64,000 nt of DNA. Source: Hydractinia symbiolongicarpus (taxonomy: Eukaryota; Cnidaria; Hydrozoa; Anthoathecata; Hydractiniidae). A program made the translations under genes and the position numbers. Below are positions 14,501-27,890 of this stretch, piece after piece (position 1 is the first letter of the stretch; each line of letters starts with the position of its first letter). The stretch covers positions 40,197,201-40,261,200 of the forward strand of contig NC_079875.1 of NCBI RefSeq assembly GCF_029227915.1. Reading direction: 5' to 3'. Under the pieces are notes generated by a model, which was given only the letters and a program-made list of their open reading frames with translations, ran no database searches and was not told where the DNA came from.

Positions 14501-16074
14501 TGGGACTTAATTGAGCTAACTTTGGACTGTGACCTGATAAATGTGATAAATGAGACAATTGGACTCCAAGAAATAACATTCTTGTTAATTTGACGTGATT
14601 GCCGGAACTCAGCGATTACACTGGGCACTGTGGTAGCGCTTCATTTAAAAATTAAGATACAAAAAGTCATTTTTTTATTGTGGGACCAATCCTAGCCGTT
14701 ATCGCCCGCTAAAGAAATAGCGACAGTTTCAAGAACTACATTTCATTGACTTTCTAACGGTGTCAGTCCGTTTGAGTTACAACGGTTGGGTCACATATTC
14801 GTACCAACATGTATTTAGCGATATTTTTCTGATATTACTAGGTTGCATCGCTTTTAACTATGAAACGATTGACTGTGGGACTTAATTGAGCTAACTTTGG
14901 ACTGTCACCTGAAAAATGTGATAAAAGAGACAATTGGACTCCAAGAAATAACATTCTTCTTAATTTGACGTGATTGCCGGAACTCAGCGATTACACTGGG
15001 CTCTGTGGTAGCGCTTCAATTAAGAATTAAGATAAAAAAGTCATTTTTTTATTGCGGGACCAATCCTAGCCATTATCTCGCGCTGAAGAAATAGCGGCAG
15101 TTTCAAAAACTACATTTCATTGACTTTCTAACAGTGTCAGTCCGTTTAAGTTACAACGGTTGGGTCACATATTCGTACCAACATGTATTTAGCGATATTT
15201 TTCTGATACTACCAGGTTGCATCGCTTTTAACAATGAAACGATTGACTGTGGGACTTAATTGAGCTAACTTTGGACTGTGACCTGATAAATGTGATAAAT
15301 AAGACAATTGGACTCCAAGAAATAACATTCTTGTTAATTTGACGTGATTGCCGGAACTCAGCGATTACACTGGGCACTGTGGTAGCGCTTCATTTAAAAA
15401 TTAAGATACAAAAAGTCATTTTTTTATTGTGGGACCAATCCTAGCCGTTATCGCCCGCTAAAGAAATAGCGACAGTTTCAAGAACTACATTTCATTGACT
15501 TTCTAACGGTGTCAGTCCGTTTGAGTTACAACGGTTGGGTCACATATTCGTACCAACATGTATTTAGCGATATTTTTCTGATATTACTAGGTTGCATCGC
15601 TTTTAACTATGAAACGATTGACTGTGGGACTTAATTGAGCTAACTTTGGACTGTCACCTGAAAAATGTGATAAAAGAGACAATTGGACTCCAAGAAAAAA
15701 CATTCTTCTTAATTTCACATGATTGCCGAAACTCAGCGAGTGCACTGGGCTCTGTGGTAGCGCTTCATTTAAGAATTATGATAAAAAAAGTCATTTTTTT
15801 ATTGTGGGACCAATCCTAGCCATTATCGCGCGTTGAGGAAATAGCGACAGTTTCAAAAACTACATTTCATTGACTTTCTAACGGTGTCAGTCCGTTTGAG
15901 TTTCAACGGTTGTGTCACATATTCGTACCAACATGTATTTAGCGATATTTTTTTGATATTACTAGGTTGCATCGCTTTTAACAATGAAACGTTGACTGTG
16001 GGACTTAATTGAACTAACTTTGGACTGCGACCTGATAAATGTGATAAATGAGACAATTGGACTCCAAGAAATAA
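11583..16074. repeat. Satellite block: repeated dimers at ~747 bp
   Basis: About twelve monomers. The variant TAAATGGGACAATTGG at 11,931 and 12,677 marks one dimer repeat (746 bp). Another is marked by GCGCTTCAATTAAG near 14,262 and 15,011 and by ATCGCCCGCTAAAG near 14,702 and 15,451. An isolated monomer near 13,240 has GAGTTTCAACGG and is related to type d of the 2,990-7,475 block. Confidence 0.75.
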
Positions 16075-19000
16075 CATTCTTCTTAATTTGACGTGATTGC
16101 CGGAACTCGGCGATTACACTGGGCTCTGTGGTAGCGCTTCAATTAAGAATTAAGATAAAAAAGTCATTTTTTATTGCGGGACCAATCCTAGCCATTATCT
16201 CGCGCTGAAGAAATAGCGGCAGTTTCAAAAACTACATTTCATTGACTTTCTAACGGTGTAAGTCCGTTTGAGTTACAACGGTTGGGTCACATATTCGTAC
16301 CAACATGTATTTAGCGATATTTTTCTGATATTACTAGGTTGCATCGCTTTTAACAATGAAACGATTGACTGTGGGACTTAATTGAGCTAACTTTGGACTG
16401 TGACCTGATAAATGTGATAAATGAGACAATTGGACTCCAATAAAAAACGTTCTTCTTAATTTGACATGATTGCCGAAACTCAGCGATTACACTGGGCACT
16501 GTGGTAGCGCTTCATTTAAAAATTAAGCTAGAAAAAGTCATTTTTTTACTGAGGGACCTATCGTAGCCGTTAACGCGCGTTGTAGAAAAAGCGACAGTTT
16601 CAAAACCTACATTTCATTGACTTTCTAACAGTGTCAGTCCGTTTGAGTTACAACGGTTGCGTCACATATTCGTACCAACATGTATTTAGCGATCTTTTTC
16701 TGATATTACTAGGTTGCATCGCTTTTAACTATGAAACGAATGACTGTGGGACTTATTTGAGCTAACTTCGGACTGTCACCTGATAAATGTGATAAAGGAG
16801 ACAATTGGACTCCTAGAAAAAACATTCTTCTTAATTTGACATGATTGCCGAAACTCAGCGATTACACTGGGCTCTGTGGTAGCGATTCATTTAGAAATTA
16901 TGATAAAAAAGTCATTTTTTTATTGTGGGACCAATCCTAGCCATTATCGCGCGCTGAGGAAATAGCGACAGTTTCAAAAACTACATTTCATTGACTTTCT
17001 AACGGTGTCAGTCCGTTTGAGGTACAACGGTTGTGTCACATATTCGTACCAACATGTATTTAGCGATATTTTTTTGATATTACTAGGTTGCATCGCTTTT
17101 AACAATGAAACGTTGACTGTGGGACTTCATTGAACTAACTTTGGACTGTGACCTGATAAATGTGATAAATGAGACAATTGGACTCCAAGAAATAACATTC
17201 TTCTTAATTTGACGTGATTGCCGGAACTCAGCGATTTCACTGGGCTCTGTGGTAGCGCTTCATTTAAGAATTAAGATAAAAAGTCATTTTTTTATTGTGG
17301 GACCTATCGTAGCCGTTAACACGCGTTGTAGAAAAAGCGACAGTTTCAAAAACTACATTTCATTGACTTTCTAACAGTGTCAGTCTGTTTGAGTTTCAAC
17401 GGTTGTGTCACATATTCGTACCAACATGTATTTAGCGATATTTTTTTGATATTACTAGGTTGCATCGCTTTTAACAATGAAACGTTGACTGTGGGACTTA
17501 ATTGAACTAACTTTGGACTGTGACCTGATAAATGTGATAAATAAGACAATTGGACTCCAAGAAATAACATTCTTCTTAATTTGACGTGATTGCCGGAACT
17601 CAGCGATTACACTGGGCTCTGTGGTAGCACTTCAATTAAGAATTAAGATAAAAAAGTCATTTTTTTATTGCGGGACCAATCCTAGCCATTATCTTGCGCT
17701 GAAGAAATAGCGGCAATTTCAAAAACTACATTTCATTGACTTTCTAACGGTGTCAGTCCGTTTAAGTTACAACGGTTGGGTCACATATTCGTACCAACAT
17801 GTATTTAGCGATATTTTTCTGATATTACGAGGTTGCATCGCTTTTAACAATGAAACGATTGACTGTGGGACTTAATTGAGCTAACTTTGGACTGTGACCT
17901 GATAAATGTGATAAATTAGACAATTGGACTCCAAGAAATAACATTCTTGTTAATTTGACGTGATTGCCGGAACTCAGCGATTACACTGGGCACTGTGGTA
18001 GCGCTTCATTTAAAAATTAAGCTAGAAAAAGTCATTTTTTTATTGTGGGACCAATCCTAGCCGTTAACGCGCGTTGTAGAAAAAGCGACAGTTTCAAAAA
18101 CTACATTTCATTGACTTTCTAACGGTGTCAGTCCGTTTGAGTTACAACGGTTGGGTCACATATTCGTACCAACATGTATTTAGCGATATTTTTCTGATAT
18201 TACTAGGTTGCATCGCTTTTAACGATGAAACGTTGACTGTGGGACTTAATTGAACTAACTTTGGACTGTGACCTGATAAATGTGATAAATAAGACAATTG
18301 GACTCCAAGAAATAACATTCTTCTTAATTTGACGTGATTGTCGGAACTCGGCGATTACACTGGGCTCTGTGGTAGCGCTTCAATTAAGAATTAAGATAAA
18401 AAAGTCATTTTTTTATTGCGGGACCAATCCTAGCCATTATCTCGCGCTGAAGAAATAGCGGCAGTTTCAAAAACTACATTTCATTGACTTTCTAACGGTG
18501 TAAGTCCGTTTGAGTTACAACGGTTGGGTCACATATTCGTACCAACATGTAATTAGCGATATTTTCTGATATTACTAGGTTGCATCGCTTTTAACAATGA
18601 AACGATTGACTGTGGGACTTAATTGAGCTAACTTTGGACTGTGACCTGATAAATGTGATAAATGAGACAATTGGACTCCAATAAAAAACGTTCTTCTTAA
18701 TTTGACATGATTGCCGAAACTCAGCGATTACACTGGGCACTGTGGTAGCGCTTCATTTAAAAATTAAGCTAGAAAAAGTCATTTTTTTACTGTGGGACCT
18801 ATCGTAGCCGTTAACGCGCGTTGTAGAAAAAGCTACAGTTTCAAAAACTACATTTCAATGACTTTCTAACAGTGTCAGTCCGTTTGAGTTACAACGGTTG
18901 GGTCACATATTCGTACATACATATATTTAGCGATATTTTTCTGATATTACTAGGTTGCATCGCTTTTAACTATGAAACGAATGACTGTGGGACTTATTTG

Positions 19001-22000
19001 AGCTAACTTTGGACTGTCACCTGATAAATGTGATAAAGGAGACAATTGGACTCCTAGAAAAAACATTCTTCTTAATTTGACATGATTGCCGAAACTCAGC
19101 GATTACACTGGGCTCTGTGGTAGCGATTCATTTAGAAATTATGATAAAAAAGTCATTTTTTTATTGTGGGACCAATCCTAGCCATTATCGCGCGCTGAGG
19201 AAATAGCGACAGTTTCAAAAACTACATTTCATTGACTTTCTAACGGTGTCAGTCCGTTTGAGTTACAACGGTTGTGTCACATATTCGTACCAACATGTAT
19301 TTAGCGATATTTTTTTAATATTACTAGGTTGCATCGCTTTTAACAATGAAACGTTGACTGTGGGACTTAATTGAACTAACTTTGGACTGTGACCAGATAA
19401 ATGTGATAAATGAGACAATTGGACTCCAAGAAATAACATTCTTCTTAATTTGACGTGATTGCCGGAACTCTGCGATTACACTGGGCTCTGTGGTAGCGCT
19501 TCATTTAAGAATTAAGATAAAAAGTCATTTTTTTATTGTGGGACCTATCGTAGCCGTTAACGGGCGTTGTAGAAAAAGCGACAGTTTCAAAAACTACATT
19601 TCATTGACTTTCTAACAGTGTCAGACCGTTTGAGTTGCAACGGTTGGGTCACATATTCGTACCAACATGTATTTAGCGATATTTTTCTGATATTACTAGG
19701 TTGCATCGCTTTTAACTATGAAACGAATGACTGTGGGACTTATTTGAGCTAACTTTGGACTGTCACCTGATAAATGTGATAAATGAGACAATTGGACTCC
19801 AAGAAAAAACATTCTTCTTAATTTGACATGATTGCCGAAACTCAGCGATTATACTGGGCTCTGTGGTAGCGATTCATTTAGAAATTATGATAAAAAAGTC
19901 ATTTTTTTATTGTGGGACCAGTCCTAGCCATTATCGCGCGCTGAGGAAATAGCGACAGTTTCAAAAACTACATTTCATTGACTTTCTAACGGTGTCAGTC
20001 CGTTTGAGTTACAACGGTTGGGTCACATATTAGTACCAACATGTATTTAGCGATATTTTTTTGATATTACTAGGTTGCATCGCTTTTAACAATGAAACGT
20101 TTACTGTGGGACTTAATTGAACTAACATTGGACTGTGACCTGATAAATGTGATAAATGAGACATTTGGACTCCAATAAAAAACGTTCTTCTTAATTTGAC
20201 ATGATTGCCGGAACTCAGCGATAACACTGGGCTCTGTGGTAGCGCTTCATTTAAGAATTAAGCTAGAAAAAGTCATTTTTTTATTGTGGGACCTATCGTA
20301 GCCGTTAACGGGCGTTGTAGAAAAAGCGACAGTTTCAAAAACTACATTTCATTGACTTTCTAACAGTGTCAGTCCGTTTGAGTTGCAACGGTTGGGTCAC
20401 ATATTCGTACCAACATGTATTTAGCGATATTTTTCTGATATTACTAGGTTGCATCGCTTTTAACTATGAAACGAATGACTGTGGGACTTATTTGAGCTAA
20501 CTTTGGACTGTCACCTGATAAATGTGATAAATGAGACAATTGGACTCCAAGAAAAAACATTCTTCTTAATTTGACATGATTGCCGAAACTCAGCGATTAC
20601 ACTGGGCTCTGTGGTAGCGATTCATTTAGAAATTATGATAAAAAAGTCATTTTTTTATTGTGGGACCAGTCCTAGCCATTATCGCGCGCTGAGGAAATAG
20701 CGACAGTTTCAAAAACTACATTTCATTGACTTTCTAACGGTGTCAGTCCGTTTGAGTTACAACGGTTGGGTCACATATTAGTACCAACATGTATTTAGCG
20801 ATATTTTTTTGATATTACTAGGTTGCATCGCTTTTAACAATGAAACGTTGACTGTGGGACTTAATTGAACTAACTTTGGACTGTGACCTGATAAATGTGA
20901 TAAATGAGACATTTGGACTCCAATAAAAAACGTTCTTCTTAATTTGACATGATTGCCGAAACTCAGCGATTACACTGGGCACTGTGGTAGCGCTTCATTT
21001 AAAAATTAAGCTAGAAAAAGTCATTTTTTTACTGTGGGACCTATCGTAGCCGTTAACGCGAGTTGTAGAAAAAGCTACAGTTTCAAAAACTATATTTCAT
21101 TGACTTTCTAACAGTGTCAGTCCGTTTGAGTTACAACGGTTGGGTCACATATTCGTACCAACATGTATTTAGCGATATTTTTCTGATATTACTAGGTTGC
21201 ATCGCTTTTAACTATGAAACGAATGACTGTGGGACTTATTTGAGCTAACTTTGGACTGTCACCTGATAAATGTGATAAATGAGACAATTGGACTCCTAGA
21301 AAAAACATTCTTCTTAATTTGACATGATTGCCGAAACTCAGCGATTACACTGGGCTCTGTGGTAGCGATTCATTTAGAAATTATGATAAAAAAGTCATTT
21401 TTTTATTGTGGGACCAATCCTAGCCATTATCGCGCGCTGAGGAAATAGCGACAGTTTCAAAAACTACATTTCATTGACTTTCTAACGGTGTCAGTCCGTT
21501 TGAGTTACAACGGTTGGGTCACATATTAGTACCAACATGTATTTAGCGATATTTTTTTGATATTACTAGGTTGCATCGCTTTTAACAATGAAACGTTGAC
21601 TGTGGGACTTAATTGAACTAACTTTGGACTGTGACCTGATAAATGTGATAAATAAGACAATTGGACTCTAAGAAATAAAATTCTTCTTAATTTGACGTGA
21701 TTGCCGGAACTCGGCGATTACACTGGGCTCTGTGGTAGCGCTTCAATTAAGAATTAAGATAAAAAAGTCATTTTTTTATTGCGGGACCAATCCTATCTGT
21801 TATCGCGCGCGGAAGAAATAGCGGCAGTTTCAAAAACTACATTTCATTGACTTTCTAACGGTGTAAGTCCGTGTGAGTTACAACGGTTGGGTCACATATT
21901 CGTACCAACATGTATTTAGCGATATTTTCTGATATTACTAGGTTGCATCGCTTTTAACAATGAAACGATTGACTGTGGGACTTAATTGAGCTAACTTTGG

Positions 22001-22275
22001 ACTGTGACCTGATAAATGTGATAAATGAGACAATTGGACTCCAATAAAAAACGTTCTTCTTAATTTGACATGATTGCCGAAACTCAGCGATTACACTGGG
22101 TACTGTGGTAGCGCTTCATTTAAAAATTAAGCTAGAAAAAGTCATTTTTTTACTGTGGGACCTATCGTAGCCGTTAACGCGCGTTGTAGAAAAAGCTACA
22201 GTTACAAAAACTACATTTCATTGACTTTCTAACAGTGTCAGTCCGTTTGAGTTACAACGGTTGGGTCACATATTC
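16075..22275. repeat. HOR block: 6-mer (2,241 bp) with inner dimers
   Basis: CCAATAAAAAACG occurs at 16,437, 18,678, 20,172, 20,920 and 22,041, with spacings of 2,241, 1,494, 748 and 1,121 bp, all close to whole numbers of monomers. GAACTCGGCGATTAC recurs near 16,105, 18,346 and 21,708. CATATTAGTACCAAC recurs 747 bp apart near 20,030 and 20,777. GAAACGAATGACTG with TTATTTGAGC is a type largely confined to this block and the next. Confidence 0.8.
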
Positions 22276-23998
22276 GTACCAACATGTATTTAGCGATATT
22301 TTTCTGATATTACTAGGTTGCATCGCTTTTAACTATGAAACAAATGACTGTGGGACTTATTTGAGCTAACTTTGGACTGTCACCTGATAAATGTGATAAA
22401 GGAGACAATTGGACTCCTAGAAAAAACATTCTTCTTAATTTGACATGATTGCCGAAACTCAGCGATTACACTGGGCTCTGTTGTAGCGATTCATTTATAA
22501 ATTATGATAAAAAAGTCATTTTTTTATTGTGGGACCAATCCTAGCCATTATCGCGCGCTGAGGAAATAGCGACAGTTTCAAAAACTACATTTCATTGACT
22601 TTCTAACGGTGTCAGTCCGTTTGAGTTACAACGGTTGTGTCACATATTCGTACCAACATGTATTTAGCGATATTTTTTTAATATTACTAGGTTGCATCGC
22701 TTTTAACAATGAAACGTTGACTGTGGGACTTAATTGAACTAACTTTGGACTGTGACCAGATAAAGGTGATAAATGAGACAATTGGACTCCAAGAAATAAC
22801 ATTCTTCTTAATTTGACGTGATTGCCGGAACTCAGCGATTACACTGGGCTCTGTGGTAGCGCTTCATTTAAGAATTAAGATAAAAAGTCATTTTTTTATT
22901 GTGGGACCTATCGTAGCCGTTAACGGGCGTTGTAGAAAAAGCGACAGTTTCAAAAACTACATTTTATTGACTTTCTAACAGTGTCAGTCCGTTTGAGTTG
23001 CAACGGTTGGGTCACATATTCGTACCAACATGTATTTAGCGATATTTTTCTGATATTACTAGGTTGCATCGCTTTTAACTATGAAACGAATGACTGTGGG
23101 ACTTATTTGAGCTAACTTTGGACTGTCACCTGATAAATGTGATAAATGAGACAATTGGACTCCAAGAAAAAACATTCTTCTTAATTTGACATGATTGCCG
23201 AAACTCAGCGATTACACTGGGCTCTGTGGTAGCGATTCATTTAGAAATTATGATAAAAAAGTCATTTTTTTATTGTGGGACCAGTCCTAGCCATTATCGC
23301 GCGCTGAGGAAATAGCGACAGTTTCAAAAACTACATTTCATTGACTTTCTAACGGTGTCAGTCCGTTTGAGTTACAACGGTTGGGTCACATATTAGTACC
23401 AACATGTATTTAGCGATGTTTTTCTGATATTACTAGGTTGTATGGCTTTTAACAATGAAACGATCGACTGTGGGACTTAATTGAGCTAACTTTAGACAGT
23501 GACCTGATAAATGTGATAAATGAGACAATTGGACTCCAAAAAATAACATTCTTCTTAATTTGACGTGATTGCCGGAACTCAGCGATTACACTGGCCGCTG
23601 TGGTAGCGCTTCATTTAAGGGTTTAGATATATAAGTCATTTTTTACTGTGGGACCAATCCTATCCGTTTTCGCGCGCTGAAGAAATAGCGACAGTTTGAA
23701 AAACTGCATTTCATTGACTTTCTAACGGTGTCAGTCTCTTTCAGTTACAAGGGTTTGGTCACAAATACGTACCAACATGTATTTTGCGATATTTTTCTGA
23801 TATTACTAGGTTGCGTCGCTTTAACAATGAAACGATTGACTGTGGGACTTAATTAAGCTAACTTCGGACTGTCACCTGATAAATGTGATAAATGAGACAA
23901 TTGGACTCCAAGAAATAGCATTCTTTTTAATTTGACGTGATTGCCGGAACTCAGCGATTACACTGGGCACTGTGGTAGCGCTTCATTTAAGAATTATG

Positions 23999-24020
23999 AT
24001 AAAAAAAGTCATTTTTTTAT
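23999..24020. other. A-tract/T-tract palindrome of the monomer (example copy)
   Basis: In this copy the arms ATAAAAAAA (23,999-24,007) and TTTTTTTAT (24,012-24,020) are perfect reverse complements around a GTCA spacer. The element sits just before the second TGTGGGACC of the monomer and recurs in most units. In the subfamily with TTTAGATAAATAAGTCA (e.g. near 56,171 and 58,039) it is degraded. Such tracts are known to bend DNA and disfavour nucleosomes; a role here is inference. Confidence 0.7.
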
Positions 24021-24097
24021 CGTGGGACCAATCCTAGCCGTTATCGCGGGCTAAAGAAATAGCGACAGTTTCAAGAGCTAAATTTCATTGAGTTTCT

Positions 24098-24127
24098 AAC
24101 GGTGTCAGTCCGTTTGAGTTACAACGG
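24098..24127. other. Triple inverted pentamer AACGG / CCGTT / AACGG (example copy)
   Basis: AACGG at 24,098-24,102, its reverse complement CCGTT at 24,110-24,114 and AACGG again at 24,123-24,127 lie 7 and 8 bases apart. The middle arm can pair with either neighbour, giving two mutually exclusive 5-bp hairpins. The arrangement is kept in most monomers. The subfamily with CAGCCCATTTGAG (24.5, 27.5 and 56-63 kb) has lost the middle arm. YAACGG is also a Myb-type binding core, but no binding is shown. Confidence 0.65.
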
Positions 24128-27100
24128 TTGGGTCACATATTCGTACCAACATGTATTTAGCGATATTTTTTTGATATTACTAGGTTGCATCGCTTTTACC
24201 AATGAAACGTTGACTGTGGAACTTAATTGAACTAACTTTGGAGTGTGACCTGATGAATGTGATAAATGAGACAATTGGACTCCAAGAAGTAACATTCTTC
24301 TTAATTTGACGTGATTGCCGGAACTCAGCGATACCACTGGGCTCTGTGGTAGCGCTTCATTTAAGAATTAAGATAAAAAAGTCATTTTTTTATTGTGGGA
24401 CCAATCCTACTTGTTATCGCGCGCTGAAGAAATAGCGATAATTTCAAAAACTACATTTCATTGACTTTCTAACAGTGTCAGCCCATTTGAGTTACAACGG
24501 TTGGGTCACATATTCGTACCAACATGTATTTAGCGATATTTTTCTATTATTACTAGGTTGCATCGCTTTTAACTATGAAACGTTTGACTGTGGGACTTAA
24601 TTGAACTAGTTTGGATTGTCACCTGATAAATGTGATAAAGGAGACAATTGGACTCCAAGAAATAACATTCTTCTTAATTTGACATGATTGCCGAAACTTA
24701 GCGATTACACTGGGCTCTGTAGTAGCGCTTCATTTAAAAATTAAGATACAAAAAGTCATTTTTTTATTGTGGGACCAATCCTAGCCGTTATCGCGCGCTA
24801 AAGAAATAGTGACATTTTCAAGAACTACATTTCATTGACTTTCTAACGGTGTCAGTCCGTGTGAGTTTCAACGGTTGTGTCACATATTCGTACCAACATG
24901 TATTTAGCGATATTTTTCTGATATTACTAGGTTGCATCGCTTTTAACTATGAAACAAATGACTGTGGGACTTATTTGAGCTAACTTTGGACTGTCACCTG
25001 ATAAATGTGATAAAGGAGACAATTGGACTCCTAGAAAAAACATTCTTCTTAATTTGACATGATTGCCGAAACTCAGCGATTACACTGGGCTCTGTTGTAG
25101 CGATTCATTTATAAATTATGATAAAAAAGTCATTTTTTTATTGTGGGACCAATCCTAGCCATTATCGCGCGCTGAGGAAATAGCGACAGTTTCAAAAACT
25201 ACATTTCATTGACTTTCTAACGGTGTCAGTCCGTTTGAGTTACAACGGTTGTGTCACATATTCGTACCAACATGTATTTAGCGATATTTTTTTAATATTA
25301 CTAGGTTGCATCGCTTTTAACAATGAAACGTTGACTGTGGGACTTAATTGAACTAACTTTGGACTGTGACCAGATAAAGGTGATAAATGAGACAATTGGA
25401 CTCCAAGAAATAACATTCTTCTTAATTTGACGTGATTGCCGGAACTCAGCGATTACACTGGGCTCTGTGGTAGCGCTTCATTTAAGAATTAAGATAAAAA
25501 GTCATTTTTTTATTGTGGGACCTATCGTAGCCGTTAACGGGCGTTGTAGAAAAAGCGACAGTTTCAAAAACTACATTTTATTGACTTTCTAACAGTGTCA
25601 GTCCGTTTGAGTTGCAACGGTTGGGTCACATATTCGTACCAACATGTATTTAGCGATATTTTTCTGATATTACTAGGTTGCATCGCTTTTAACTATGAAA
25701 CGAATGACTGTGGGACTTATTTGAGCTAACTTTGGACTGTCACCTGATAAATGTGATAAATGAGACAATTGGACTCCAAGAAAAAACATTCTTCTTAATT
25801 TGACATGATTGCCGAAACTCAGCGATTACACTGGGCTCTGTGGTAGCGATTCATTTAGAAATTATGATAAAAAAGTCATTTTTTTATTGTGGGACCAGTC
25901 CTAGCCATTATCGCGCGCTGAGGAAATAGCGACAGTTTCAAAAACTACATTTCATTGACTTTCTAACGGTGTCAGTCCGTTTGAGTTACAACGGTTGGGT
26001 CACATATTAGTACCAACATGTATTTAGCGATGTTTTTCTGATATTACTAGGTTGTATGGCTTTTAACAATGAAACGATCGACTGTGGGACTTAATTGAGC
26101 TAACTTTAGACAGTGACCTGATAAATGTGATAAATGAGACAATTGGACTCCAAAAAATAACATTCTTCTTAATTTGACGTGATTGCCGGAACTCAGCGAT
26201 TACACTGGCCGCTGTGGTAGCGCTTCATTTAAGGGTTTAGATAAATAAGTCATTTTTTACTGTGGGACCAATCCTATCCGTTTTCGCGCGCTGAAGAAAT
26301 AGCGACAGTTTGAAAAACTGCATTTCATTGACTTTCTAACGGTGTCAGTCTCTTTCAGTTACAAGGGTTTGGTCACAAATACGTACCAACATGTATTTTG
26401 CGATATTTTTCTGATATTACTAGGTTGCGTCGCTTTAACAATGAAACGATTGACTGTGGGACTTAATTAAGCTAACTTCGGACTGTCACCTGATAAATGT
26501 GATAAATGAGACAATTGGACTCCAAGAAATAGCATTCTTCTTAATTTGACGTGATTGCCGGAACTCAGCGATTACACTGGGCACTGTGGTAGCGCTTCAT
26601 TTAAGAATTATGATAAAAAAAGTCATTTTTTTATCGTGGGACCAATCCTAGCCGTTATCGCGGGCTAAAGAAATAGCGACAGTTTCAAGAGCTAAATTTC
26701 ATTGAGTTTCTAACGGTGTCAGTCCGTTTGAGTTACAACGGTTGGGTCACATATTCGTACCAACATGTATTTAGCGATATTTTTTTGATATTACTAGGTT
26801 GCATCGCTTTTACCAATGAAACGTTGACTCTGGAACTTAATTGAACTAACTTTGGAGTGTGACCTGATGAATGTGATAAATGAGACAATTGGACTCCAAG
26901 AAGTAACATTCTTCTTAATTTGACGTGATTGCCGGAACTCAGCGATACCACTGGGCTCTGTGGTAGCGCTTCATTTAAGAATTAAGATAAAAAAGTCATT
27001 TTTTTATTGTGGGACCAATCCTACTTGTTATCGCGCGCTGAAGAAATAGCGACAGTTTCAAAAACTACATTTCATTGACTTTCTAACGGTGTCAGTCCGT

Positions 27101-27890
27101 TTGGGTTACAACGGTTGGGTAACATATTCGTACCAACATGTATTTAGCGATATTTAACTGATATTACTAGGTTGCATCGCTTTTAACGGTGAAACGATTG
27201 ACTGTGGGACTTAATTGAACTAACTTTGGACTGTGACCTGATAAATGTGATAATTGAGACAATTGGACTCCAAGAAATAACATACTTCTTAATTTGACGT
27301 GATTGCCGGAACTCAGCGATTACACTGGGCGCTGTGGTAGCGCTTCATTTAAGAGTTTAGATAAATAAGTCTTTTTTTACTGTGGGACCAATCCTATCCG
27401 TTATCGCGCGCTGAAGAAATAGCGATAATTTCAAAAACTACATTTCATTGACTTTCTAACAGTGTCAGCCCATTTGAGTTACAACGGTTGGGTCACATAT
27501 TCGTACCAACATGTATTTAGCGATATTTTTCTATTATTACTAGGTTGCATCGCTTTTAACTATGAAACGTTTGACTGTGGGACTTAATTGAACTAGTTTG
27601 GATTGTCACCTGATAAATGTGATAAAGGAGACAATTGGACTCCAAGAAATAACATTCTTCTTAATTTGACATGATTGCCGAAACTTAGCGATTACACTGG
27701 GCTCTGTGGTAGCGCTTCATTTAAAAATTAAGATACAAAAAGTCATTTTTTTATTGTGGGACCAATCCTAGCCGTTATCGCGCGCTAAAGAAATAGTGAC
27801 ATTTTCAAGAACTACATTTCATTGACTTTCTAACGGTGTCAGTCCGTGTGAGTTTCAACGGTTGTGTCACATATTCGTACCAACATGTAT

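Larger units (their letters stand above)
22276..27890. repeat. HOR: 7-mer (2,614 bp) duplicated, second copy enlarged by one monomer
   Basis: GAAACAAATGACTG near 22,337 recurs near 24,951 (2,614 bp), and the match continues through GGGTTTAGATA (23,619 / 26,233), AAACTGCATTTC (23,700 / 26,314) and GCGGGCTAAAG. At about 27,046 the second copy leaves the first: GCGATAATTTC of copy one (24,435) reappears only at about 27,425, a shift of 2,990 bp. An extra ~376-bp monomer with ATATTTAACTGATATT therefore sits at about 27,050-27,425. Copy limits are about 22,276-24,889 and 24,890-27,880. Confidence 0.8.
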
